Source of the DNA: Bacteroidota bacterium
Lineage (GTDB): Bacteria; Bacteroidota; Bacteroidia; Chitinophagales; Chitinophagaceae
NCBI GenBank assembly: GCA_018268105.1
Contig: JAFDXG010000172.1
Span: 62,001 to 126,000, forward strand
Reading direction: 5' to 3'
DNA: 64,000 bases
Made by a program: the position numbers and the translations under genes. Position 1 is the stretch's first letter. Each line of letters begins with the position of its first letter. The notes beneath the pieces were generated by a model. It was not told where the DNA came from. It saw only the letters and a program-made list of their open reading frames with translations, and did not search any database. This document shows, one piece after another, positions 27,635-35,795 of this stretch.

Positions 27635-28264
27635 TTACTTATAGGTTGCAAGCATCGCTTCCACCTGCTTTTTACCCCAATGAGGATACAAGGGTTTCAC
27701 CTGCTCTGCATTCAATAATTCCAAAGTTTTTTCAAGCATGGGCCTGGCCTTATCTTTTCCGCCACCAAATTGTTCAGGCGTATTATATACAGCGCTTGCC
27801 TGTAAAAAATGCAATCTCGGGTTATCAGGATCAAGCTTTAATCCTTTTTGCATGGCCGCAGTTGCCTCAGCGCCATTGGTGCCCCACCTGTTTTGAGGAT
27901 CAACCAGCATTTGTTGTGTGGCAGCCATATTTACTACAGCACATATTTCTGCATTATAATCTATGGCTTCTGCTTTTGCGCATAATGCCTTTATCTTCTC
28001 AGCGTTGGCATCTTTGTCAATACCGTTATCAGTCCATCCCATAGTAGAAAGACTAAGCGCTGCATAATAGTAAGGCAACCATTGAGTTTTTTCAGCATCA
28101 CCAATCCGCTGAAATGCATTTGACAAATCAATGAAACCCGCAGTCGTTTTTACCGTATCAAATTTGGCCAGGTTAGCTTCCATAGCTTTTACATATTTAT
28201 CGCTTTGAGCCATTGTGGATATTGAAAATATTGCAATAACAAACATTAATATTGACTTCTTCAT
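27635..28264 (-). CDS. Exported TPR-like protein
   Basis: A 209-residue protein with signal peptide M-K-K-S-I-L-M-F-V-I-A-I-F-S-I-S-T-M-A-Q. The rest is mostly helical with repeats such as W-L-P-Y-Y-Y-A-A-L-S-L and a TPR-like T-A-A-M-Q-K-G-L-K-L-D-P-D-N-P-R-L-H-F-L-Q-A. The sequence has a W/P-rich end (P-L-Y-P-H-W-G-K-K-Q-V-E-A). It lies 85 bases after the TonB receptor on the same strand, so it is probably its periplasmic partner. Function unknown. Confidence 0.72.
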   Translation of the reverse strand: MKKSILMFVIAIFSISTMAQSDKYVKAMEANLAKFDTVKTTAGFIDLSNAFQRIGDAEKTQWLPYYYAALSLSTMGWTDNGIDKDANAEKIKALCAKAEAIDYNAEICAVVNMAATQQMLVDPQNRWGTNGAEATAAMQKGLKLDPDNPRLHFLQASAVYNTPEQFGGGKDKARPMLEKTLELLNAEQVKPLYPHWGKKQVEAMLATYK

Positions 28265-28349
28265 GATTTATATTTTTCCCTCTTCCCTGCAAGAGCCTTG
28301 ATTAAATTTCCCATACTACAGGGATGTATGGTATATTATTAAAAATGTT

Positions 28350-30596
28350 TTAAAGGTTATTATTGATGGCGTCTTCTGTTCTGTCTACACCCAAACTAAA
28401 AAATGCACCAATAAAAACGAAAGTTTTTGAGGGCGGCAAAACAGGTGTTTTTCTTACTCCATCATAGGAATAATTATAACCATATACCTGGTTGATTCCA
28501 AATATATTGTTCACAGAAAGTACCAATACGGTAAATACTTTGCTGTCTTTTTTCATGAGATTAGGCAGGTAGTTAAGACTAAAGCTTACATTATGATAAT
28601 CCATTGTCTTACCCTTATCGGTAAACTTATAATTCATTCCATCATAGGCTATATGATAATAAGGGCGCCCACTGGAATAAGTATATGACATATTGAATCC
28701 CGTTTTCCATTTCATAACAAATTTTTTGGCTACTAAAGATGCGGTATGTTTTGCAGCAAAATTTGGTTGTATGGCATAGGGGAAATTAGTAAAATCTCTT
28801 TTTGTATCCAGGTAAGAATACGAAATCCAGTAATCCACATTTTTGATGCTCTTCTTGTCGCGCCAGAAAAATTCTATCCCTTTGGCATCTCCATATCCTT
28901 TGTTATTTATAGCAACCTGCTGGTTGGGATTGATCTGATCGGTTTTTACCAGGTCATAATATTTTTTGTAAAACAGTTCTGCCCTGAATGTTGTTTTACC
29001 TGTCACTTTTTGATACTGTGCAATATAATGGGTTGCCTTAGAAAATGTTAATGAATAGGGCGAAGGCAAGTATCTCTTTTCTGGGTTCTGATAGAAGATA
29101 CCATATGCTACAGAAGCCTGGCTCTGTTTACCTGTTTTATAAGCTAATGATATGCGGGGTGCAATATTAGTTTTATTAAGTAAAGATGAGTTTTCCAATC
29201 TGCCACCCAATTTAGCAGCCAGATCATTGGTGATATAAATATCTGTTTCGGCAAACACCGATTTCAAATGTTCAATGATACTGTTATTAAACTTTTGACC
29301 ATTGGGCAAAGTGAAATAGGATTTCTCGTTACTATAGTTATACTCAGCACCAAAACGCACTACTGTCAATCCCATTAATCTTTTATCAATAACAAATTTT
29401 CCATTAAAATAATTGCCGGGTGACTCAAGATGAAAATTCTTGTATTGCAGCTCTGGTATGGCTACTTCTTTATTCTGCATATCCAGCATACTGCCGGTGA
29501 TATTGTCCTTATTGTTTGAATACGATATACCCGTATTGAGTTTCCACCCATTTCCCAAACTTTCCCTATACGATAAATTGTGATACATATTGAAATTCCT
29601 GATATCAAATGCGTCTTTATATCCGGCCGAATCAATACTTGCTGTGCGTATACCCAGCCTGTTGCTGCTGAAATATCCATAGTATTTAATAATCCCCGTT
29701 TCAGATGTTTTAATCCTGAAATTAGCATCGCCTTCGTGATATTCCGGAACACTGGAATAGTCCTGCCTCTGTTTAATTGCTTTGAAAGCAAGCCAAAGAT
29801 TGGCATAACTATAGTTTACACCCCAGGATGATTTTTTATTTTTTGCAAGATGCTGATGCCCGGCATTCAGACTTAAAACAGATATACCAAAATCGCTGGA
29901 GCTTCGTTCGGGCAGATCAATAGATTCTAATATCAAAGCAGATGACAATGCCTGCCCGTACAGCGCGGAATATCCACCAGTACTAAAAACCGTTCCTTTG
30001 AATAGGAAAGGAGAAAACCTGCCACGCTGGGCAATACCGGGTACACTGCTGTAAAAAAAGTTGTTTACTAATGTGCCATCAATAAATGTTTTTGTTTCTG
30101 CCGCAGTCCCACCCCTCACAAAAAGCCCTTCGCTTTCACCTACCTGCTGAGCACCGGGTAATGTTTTCAGTGCTGCGGTAACATCAGCATTTGCGCCTGC
30201 AGTAGTGGCAACATCAATAGAATTTAATACAGTGACCCTTTTCTTATCCCCCGCTTCAAAACTACCTGCAGTTATTACAACGGCTTTCAACTCGCTTACT
30301 TCCTCTTTAAGAATAATTTTTAGTTGTATATCTGCACCGGATAGCTGCACACTTTGTTCACTGGGTTTATAGCCAACAGCAGTTGTTACCAGCGCAAAAC
30401 TTCCCTTTTCCGCCGAAGTAAAAGAAAAGTTGCCCGAAGAATCAGATGTTGCCCCATCATAAGTGTCTTTTAATGTAATACTTGCCGAAGGAACCGGTTT
30501 CCCTTTTTTATCCTTTATTTCACCTGATATTTTTGTTTGCGCGGGTAGTATATGAACCATCAAAAGCAAAGCAAACAAACTATAAAAAAATTTCAC
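28350..30596 (-). CDS. TonB-dependent outer membrane receptor with CarboxypepD_reg domain
   Basis: About 748 residues: signal peptide, a carboxypeptidase-regulatory-like domain (K-I-S-G-E-I-K-D-K-K-G-K-P-V-P-S-A-S-I-T-L), a plug domain (A-L-K-T-L-P-G-A-Q-Q-V-G-E-S-E-G-L-F-V-R-G-G), then a beta barrel with many aromatic ends. It should import a substrate using TonB energy. No SusD partner is seen, so it is not a classic SusCD pair. GTG 30596 gives a clean signal peptide (K-F-F-Y-S-L-F-A-L-L-L); an in-frame ATG at 30644 adds 16 residues. Confidence 0.88.
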   Translation of the reverse strand: MKFFYSLFALLLMVHILPAQTKISGEIKDKKGKPVPSASITLKDTYDGATSDSSGNFSFTSAEKGSFALVTTAVGYKPSEQSVQLSGADIQLKIILKEEVSELKAVVITAGSFEAGDKKRVTVLNSIDVATTAGANADVTAALKTLPGAQQVGESEGLFVRGGTAAETKTFIDGTLVNNFFYSSVPGIAQRGRFSPFLFKGTVFSTGGYSALYGQALSSALILESIDLPERSSSDFGISVLSLNAGHQHLAKNKKSSWGVNYSYANLWLAFKAIKQRQDYSSVPEYHEGDANFRIKTSETGIIKYYGYFSSNRLGIRTASIDSAGYKDAFDIRNFNMYHNLSYRESLGNGWKLNTGISYSNNKDNITGSMLDMQNKEVAIPELQYKNFHLESPGNYFNGKFVIDKRLMGLTVVRFGAEYNYSNEKSYFTLPNGQKFNNSIIEHLKSVFAETDIYITNDLAAKLGGRLENSSLLNKTNIAPRISLAYKTGKQSQASVAYGIFYQNPEKRYLPSPYSLTFSKATHYIAQYQKVTGKTTFRAELFYKKYYDLVKTDQINPNQQVAINNKGYGDAKGIEFFWRDKKSIKNVDYWISYSYLDTKRDFTNFPYAIQPNFAAKHTASLVAKKFVMKWKTGFNMSYTYSSGRPYYHIAYDGMNYKFTDKGKTMDYHNVSFSLNYLPNLMKKDSKVFTVLVLSVNNIFGINQVYGYNYSYDGVRKTPVLPPSKTFVFIGAFFSLGVDRTEDAINNNL

Positions 30597-31034
30597 GATA
30601 AATAATTTTATTTCAAATATAAAGTAGTTTATTTTATAAACCATATATTTTTAAGAAATATTTTTATACCCGTGTTCTGCTTAAGAAAATTTTGTGTGGT
30701 ACCGGCTATAGTATTTCATGGCGTCGTCGGTTGCGTCGCACCCTTCATCGTTCCATTTTTATGGCATCAGTTATAACTTGCGGCAGCTTCATAAAGGGTT
30801 GACTTCGGCCAGAGCCTGCTGCTGTGCTGGTATTTTTTAATATCCAACCCGGAGCTACTGATGATTGATAAACTGATGATGAAGATAACAACAAAAGCTG
30901 ATAGCTTTCCGTCGGCTGGATAGGGCTGATAGCGAAATGAAGCTGAGAATATATTCTTCAGCCAGCATAGCAGCAAACTCTCTGTTATGTGTTCGCCCTT
31001 CGCCATAGCAACATGAATTGAATGCCTGTGTCTA

Positions 31035-31055
31035 CCGTGGCAGAGTGTGTCACGG
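31035..31055. repeat. Stem-loop ccgtg/cacgg
   Basis: A 5-bp stem at 31035-31039 and 31051-31055 with an 11-base loop. It is the first of three stems in a row. Confidence 0.45.
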
Positions 31056-31079
31056 AAGCGTATACACAAGGCAGGTTCT

Positions 31080-31123
31080 TTTGCAAGGTTGACTATTGTG
31101 TGTCGGCTTTGTATGCTTGCAAA
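31080..31123. repeat. 8-bp inverted repeat tttgcaag/cttgcaaa
   Basis: Exact 8-bp arms at 31080-31087 and 31116-31123, separated by 28 bases. Confidence 0.45.
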
Positions 31124-31128
31124 TGTGC

Positions 31129-31150
31129 CTGACCTGGTGCTTTGGGTCAG
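31129..31150. repeat. Stem-loop ctgacc/ggtcag
   Basis: A 6-bp stem at 31129-31134 and 31145-31150 with a 10-base loop. It directly follows the 8-bp inverted repeat. Confidence 0.45.
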
Positions 31151-31324
31151 ATTGAGGAGATTTGTTTACAGACAGACAACCACCATATCCATTTATAATA
31201 CCTGTTATTGACCTTTGAGATACTACAAAGAATGTTTACTGCGTAACAAAAAAAATGAAATGTGATTCCTCTGTTCTAACTTTTCCAACGTAAACCAAAA
31301 TAATAAAAAGAACCCAAGGCAGTA

Positions 31325-32212
31325 CTATGCCCCGGTTGCAGTCACATTTTTATCAATCTTTGCAATCAATCCCTGCAATACTTTACCCGGACCTACTTCT
31401 GTAAATTGGGTTGCTCCATCTGCAATCATACGCTGCACGCTTTGTGTCCATCTTACTGCCCCGGTCAACTGATCAATGATATTTTTTTTAATAGTGGCGG
31501 GATCTATTACAGGAGATGCTGAAAAATTCTGATATACGGGACAAGTAGGTGCATTGAAAATTGTAGCCTCAACAGCAGCAGCCAGTTCTTTTTTAGCAGG
31601 TTCCATCAATGGTGAATGAAAAGCGCCGCCAACAGGTAATGCCAATGCTCTTTTTGCACCTGCTTCTTTCATCCGCTGTATGGCTATTTCAATACCCTTA
31701 GTACTGCCGCTGATTACCAATTGCCCCGGACAATTATAGTTTGCCGGTACTACAATTTCACCGGTTTCCTGTTGTATTGCTGCACAGACTTCTTCAACTT
31801 TTCGATCATCCAGGGCCAGCACAGCAGCCATTGAAGAAGGATTTATTTCACAGGCCTTTTGCATTGCATTAGCCCTTACTATTACTAATTTTAATCCATC
31901 TTCAAAAGATAAAGTGCCATTAGCCACCAGCGCCGAAAATTCTCCTAAGGAATGTCCCGCAACCATATCCGGTCTGGTATTGGTGAGTGTTTTATATAAA
32001 ATAACAGAATGTAAAAAAATTGCAGGCTGCGTTACTTTAGTCTGTTTCAAGTCTTCATCCGACCCCGTGAACATAATATCCGAAATGCGAAAGCCGGCAA
32101 TAGTGTTAGCCTGCTCAAACATTTCTCTAGCAAGAGTATTTTCTTCAAATAGTGTTTTCCCCATTCCCGGGAATTGAGAACCCTGACCAGGAAATACAAA
32201 TGCATGCTTCAT
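31325..32212 (-). CDS. fabD: Malonyl-CoA:ACP S-malonyltransferase
   Basis: Loads malonyl groups onto acyl carrier protein for fatty acid synthesis. In 295 residues: F-P-G-Q-G-S-Q-F-P-G-M-G at 7-18, nucleophile Ser88 in GHSLG (86-90), Arg113 in V-R-A-N-A-M-Q that holds the malonyl carboxylate, and catalytic His199 in G-G-A-F-H-S-P. Length is normal. Other fab genes are not next to it. Confidence 0.96.
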   Translation of the reverse strand: MKHAFVFPGQGSQFPGMGKTLFEENTLAREMFEQANTIAGFRISDIMFTGSDEDLKQTKVTQPAIFLHSVILYKTLTNTRPDMVAGHSLGEFSALVANGTLSFEDGLKLVIVRANAMQKACEINPSSMAAVLALDDRKVEEVCAAIQQETGEIVVPANYNCPGQLVISGSTKGIEIAIQRMKEAGAKRALALPVGGAFHSPLMEPAKKELAAAVEATIFNAPTCPVYQNFSASPVIDPATIKKNIIDQLTGAVRWTQSVQRMIADGATQFTEVGPGKVLQGLIAKIDKNVTATGA

Positions 32213-32261
32213 ATTTTACGCTTTATATAGTGATAAATAAAAAAATTATTTTAAGACAATA

Positions 32262-33200
32262 TCAAAGTAATGACTCAATAAGACGCTGAAAAGTACGACT
32301 ATCTATGGAAAACACCGAACCATGTCTTACCCCTTGCGGGAGAATAATTTTATCTGAAATATCTTCCCAATGATTTAAATCGGAAGATGTTACTGCACCA
32401 TATTTATGGTCATTATATTTATCAAAATATACAATCCATCTTTCCCCTATCTTAATGGCAGTTGGCCCTTCTGCCCAATAATTCCCGGTGATAGGCGCAG
32501 ATGGAGCGCTAAACCCGGATGAAAGTTGTCTGCTTACAGCAATCCTTATATTCTTTTGTGCTACCGGTCTTTTCGTCTCATCCTTCAAAAACATGAGGTA
32601 TTCATCCCCATCAGGTTGTATAGTTGCATCAATCACATTAAACCCTTTTTCATACAATAATGCCGCTTTACTGAAATGTTTAAAATCTTTCGTTGTCACA
32701 TAATAAATCCGGTGATTGTATATGCTGTCACCGGTTGTATCAGTTGCCGGAAAACGTCCGGGAATAGTTGTAGCCCAATATATCATATACTGCCCTCCTT
32801 TACTGTCGTATATAATCTCCGGGGCCCAGCAATTTAATGCTCCCGGTTCGTGCTGCATAACAGGCAGGTAAATCTGTTTACTCCAATGCACCAGGTCAGT
32901 GGATGAAGCATATCCAATTCCCCTGTCTTTCCAACTCGTTGTCCAAACCATGTGAAAAAGTCCGTCAGCCCCGTTGATAATACAAGGATCCCGCATAAGT
33001 TTATCTTTACCAATTGCAGGTTTTAAAAGAGAACTGTCACGATGCAATGCCGAAAACCGGTATCCGTCCCTGCTATAAGCAAGATGAAGCCCATCTTCTC
33101 CATTACCTTTGAAATAGGCAAACAAATAAATGGTGCTGTTCTGTGCAGATAAGGCTAAGGATATAAAAGCAAATAATGCAAGTGCAAGTGATTTCTTCAT
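32262..33200 (-). CDS. Exported GH43-like five-bladed propeller glycosidase
   Basis: A 312-residue protein with a Sec signal (M-K-K-S-L-A-L-A-L-F-A-F ... A-L-S-A-Q). The body has propeller-type acidic sites of the GH43/GH32 clan: Asp in L-M-R-D-P-C-I-I, W-A-P-E-I-I-Y, Asp in N-V-I-D-A-T-I and Glu in Y-W-A-E-G-P-T-A-I. This suggests an arabinofuranosidase, xylosidase or galactosidase in the periplasm. ATG 33200 is preferred over in-frame starts at 33209 and 33218, which only lengthen the leader. It is 49 bases upstream of fabD on the same strand. Confidence 0.83.
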   Translation of the reverse strand: MKKSLALALFAFISLALSAQNSTIYLFAYFKGNGEDGLHLAYSRDGYRFSALHRDSSLLKPAIGKDKLMRDPCIINGADGLFHMVWTTSWKDRGIGYASSTDLVHWSKQIYLPVMQHEPGALNCWAPEIIYDSKGGQYMIYWATTIPGRFPATDTTGDSIYNHRIYYVTTKDFKHFSKAALLYEKGFNVIDATIQPDGDEYLMFLKDETKRPVAQKNIRIAVSRQLSSGFSAPSAPITGNYWAEGPTAIKIGERWIVYFDKYNDHKYGAVTSSDLNHWEDISDKIILPQGVRHGSVFSIDSRTFQRLIESLL

Positions 33201-33312
33201 AAAGTTCATACAGAGCATTTATCCGTTCAAAGATATTATGTAATCTCTATTTTAAATTATCAATCATAGATATAACTCTTTTAACTTATTTAATCGGCTT
33301 CTATCTTTTTCT

Positions 33313-33320
33313 TATATTTG
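33313..33320 (+). promoter_or_regulatory. TATATTTG -7 element, near-leaderless start
   Basis: TATATTTG exactly fits TAnnTTTG and lies 10 bases before ATG 33330, so a transcript from here would be almost leaderless. No clear -33 TTG partner was found. Confidence 0.35.
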
Positions 33321-33329
33321 AACATCACT

Positions 33330-33827
33330 ATGAATCAGCGACCAAGAATTAAGATAAAACCCCAACCTTTTGACACAATAATTGAGCTTCTTGCCTGGGT
33401 AACTTTTTTGCTGTTATGGCTACTCACTATTTTATATTATAACAGTCTGCCCGACAAGATTCCCACGCATTTTAATGCTTCAGGTTATGCCGATGGTTAT
33501 GGCAGTAAATCAACATTCTTCATATTACCTGTCATAGGTACACTCATATTTGCGTTGCTTACTATACTTAATAAATATCCTCATATATTCAATTACTCTG
33601 TAAATATCACTGAAGAAAATGCATATCGTCAATACAGCAATGGGACAAGACTGGTGAGATACATTAAATTTTCGGTAGAATGTACTTTTCTACTGATTGT
33701 TTGGAGTATTGTACAATCTGCCCGTGGAAAATCAGACGGACTTGGTGTATGGCAGTTGCCTATAATTCTATCTATGAATCTTCTTCCAACAATATATTTT
33801 GCTGTAAAATCCTACAGGTTGAAATAG
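33330..33827 (+). CDS. DUF1648 family membrane protein
   Basis: A 165-residue protein with four hydrophobic helices. Helix 1 is followed by Y-N-S-L-P-D-K-I-P-T-H-F-N-A-S-G-Y-A-D-G-Y-G-S-K, the hallmark of DUF1648 (also found in SdpI-type immunity proteins). It lacks the longer SdpI form. ATG 33330 is preferred to a TTG at 33318. Its function is not known. Confidence 0.85.
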   Translation: MNQRPRIKIKPQPFDTIIELLAWVTFLLLWLLTILYYNSLPDKIPTHFNASGYADGYGSKSTFFILPVIGTLIFALLTILNKYPHIFNYSVNITEENAYRQYSNGTRLVRYIKFSVECTFLLIVWSIVQSARGKSDGLGVWQLPIILSMNLLPTIYFAVKSYRLK

Positions 33828-34029
33828 CTCAGTAGTTCAACTTTTCAAATCGTTGCCTTTCTCAATTTACCTGATATTAATGCACAAATAAATATTTGAA
33901 ATAAAAAATAATTTAAGTCATACTAAAAAGTCATTCATTTTTAAGCAAGTCATAAATAGCGTTACGACCTCCTGGTAAAAATCCAGCTTCTAAATTTCTT
34001 ATCTTCATTTGGCTGTAAAAAACCTCCGG

Positions 34030-35757
34030 ATGAAAAGAAGAAATTTTATTAAGTCATTAAATATAGGCAGCGCTGCATTAATGCTGACACCTGCTGTTAA
34101 CACACCACATATCATAGCATCATTTCAAAAACAATCCACAACAAGGGAATTCCATGCTGACTTAATTATAGCTGGCGGGGGAATGGGTGGCTGTGCTGCT
34201 GCTCTGTCGGCTCTTCGTCATGGTCTGCGGGTAGTGATGACCGAAGAAACCGACTGGATCGGCGGGCAACTTACGCAGCAGGGACTGAGTTGTCCTGATG
34301 AACATCAATGGATAGAATCCTTCGGCGCTACACAGTTGTATCGTGACCTGCGCAATGCGATAAGGGAATACTATAGACAGCATTATCCGCTTACCGAATC
34401 TGTTAAAACAAACCAATATTTAAATCCGGGATCAGGTGCAGTATCCAGATTATGCCATGAACCGCGTGTTGCTTTAGCCATACTAAGTAACATGTTTGCC
34501 CCTTATCTCAGTGCAGGAAAGTTAACCCTGCTATTAGAGCATAAGATAATAAGTGCCTACACATACGGCGATCAGGTAAAGGGGCTGAAAGCACGTGCTG
34601 TACAAACGGGAAATGAAATCACACTTTTTGCTCCATATTTTATTGATGCCACAGAGCTTGGTGATCTGCTGCCGCTAACGAAGACAGAATATATAACCGG
34701 CGCGGAATCGAAAAATGATACCCGTGAACTGCATGCAGCGGATATAGCAGCGCCTTATAATAACCAGGCTTATACTTACTGTTTTGCTGCAGACTATCAG
34801 CCGGGAGAAAATCATGTAATAGATAAACCCAGGGACTATGATTACTGGCGAGACCTGATACCCGGTTTGCAACCGGCATGGCCGGGGAAATTATTATCGC
34901 TATCCTATTCTAATCCGCCCACGCTACAGCCTAGAGAATTAGGTTTCGATCCTACAGGTAAACCCACCGGTAATATGCTCAACCTGTGGAACTACCGGCG
35001 TATCATAAATAAGAATAATTTTAAACCCGGATTTTATACCGGTGATATCAGCATAATCAACTGGCCACAAAATGATTATTTCATTAATAACATCATTGAT
35101 GTTGACGAAGAAAATTTTAATACCTATATCGAACAGGGTAAACAATTGAGCCTGTCGCTTTTTTATTGGTTGCAAACCACAGCCCCACGTCCTGACGGTG
35201 GACTTGGATGGCCTGGATTGCGTTTGCGCGGCGACGTTATGGGAACTAAAGACGGGTTGGCAAAGTATCCCTATATCCGGGAGTCGCGCCGTATAAAAGC
35301 CGTCTTTACTATTTTGGAAGAACATGTAGGTAAAGAAAACCGGCTGTTGGTGGCTGGTAAAAAAGAAAGTGTTAAAGCTGCCCGCTTTACAGATAGTATC
35401 GGCATTGGTTATTATCATATAGATCTGCATCCCAGCACGGGGGGCAACAATTATATTGACTTTGGCTCGTTGCCCTTTCAAATTCCTTTAGGTGCACTAT
35501 TGCCACAGCGTATTCAAAACCTGATTCCTGCCAATAAAAATATTGGCACTACACATATCACCAACGGATGCTACCGGCTGCACCCGGTAGAATGGAGTAT
35601 TGGCGAGGCTGCGGGTTTACTCATAACCTATTCGCTTGAGAAAAAAATAAGTCCGCAAATTATTCGGGAGAAGAAAATTGTGCTGGAGGATTTTCAGCAG
35701 TTCATCCGGTTGCAGGGTATAGCCACAGATTGGCCGGAAGAAATATACCGGAAGTGA
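34030..35757 (+). CDS. Exported FAD-dependent oxidoreductase (PF12831 type)
   Basis: A 575-residue flavoprotein. It starts M-K-R-R-N-F-I-K-S-L, a Tat-like signal, followed by the FAD-binding A-D-L-I-I-A-G-G-G-M-G-G-C-A-A at about 43-57 and an E-E-T-D-W-I-G-G-Q motif. Near the C-terminus, N-L-I-P-A-N-K-N-I-G-T-T-H-I-T-N-G-C-Y-R and H-P-V-E-W-S-I-G-E-A-A-G are typical of this family. The substrate is unknown; relatives are often in polysaccharide or xanthan-like loci. ATG 34030 preferred over a TTG at 34009. Confidence 0.85.
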   Translation: MKRRNFIKSLNIGSAALMLTPAVNTPHIIASFQKQSTTREFHADLIIAGGGMGGCAAALSALRHGLRVVMTEETDWIGGQLTQQGLSCPDEHQWIESFGATQLYRDLRNAIREYYRQHYPLTESVKTNQYLNPGSGAVSRLCHEPRVALAILSNMFAPYLSAGKLTLLLEHKIISAYTYGDQVKGLKARAVQTGNEITLFAPYFIDATELGDLLPLTKTEYITGAESKNDTRELHAADIAAPYNNQAYTYCFAADYQPGENHVIDKPRDYDYWRDLIPGLQPAWPGKLLSLSYSNPPTLQPRELGFDPTGKPTGNMLNLWNYRRIINKNNFKPGFYTGDISIINWPQNDYFINNIIDVDEENFNTYIEQGKQLSLSLFYWLQTTAPRPDGGLGWPGLRLRGDVMGTKDGLAKYPYIRESRRIKAVFTILEEHVGKENRLLVAGKKESVKAARFTDSIGIGYYHIDLHPSTGGNNYIDFGSLPFQIPLGALLPQRIQNLIPANKNIGTTHITNGCYRLHPVEWSIGEAAGLLITYSLEKKISPQIIREKKIVLEDFQQFIRLQGIATDWPEEIYRK

Positions 35758-35795
35758 TAAGTAGTCATCCACTTTCTTCCAAAAATGATACCCCT

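Larger units (their letters stand above)
30645..31324. other. 680-bp region without a credible gene, with stem-loops
   Basis: The stretch between the TonB receptor and fabD looks more GC-rich than neighbouring spacers in its middle part (30.7-31.15 kb). The only sizeable frame (100 codons on the minus strand, 30767-31069) has no signal of being coding: rich in His/Ser/Cys, no RBS, no family. Three successive inverted repeats lie at 31035-31055, 31080-31123 and 31129-31150. They may form a structured RNA, or the region may be a decayed mobile or repeat element. Confidence 0.5.

Noticed and set aside
30767..31069. 100-codon minus-strand frame in the spacer between the TonB receptor and fabD
   Set aside because: No recognisable family, unusual composition (many His, Ser and Cys), no upstream start signals; the region has stem-loops, so I treat it as non-coding.
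34939..35481. 180-codon minus-strand frame opposite the FAD oxidoreductase
   Set aside because: Shadow of a gene with clear motifs on the plus strand; no independent evidence.
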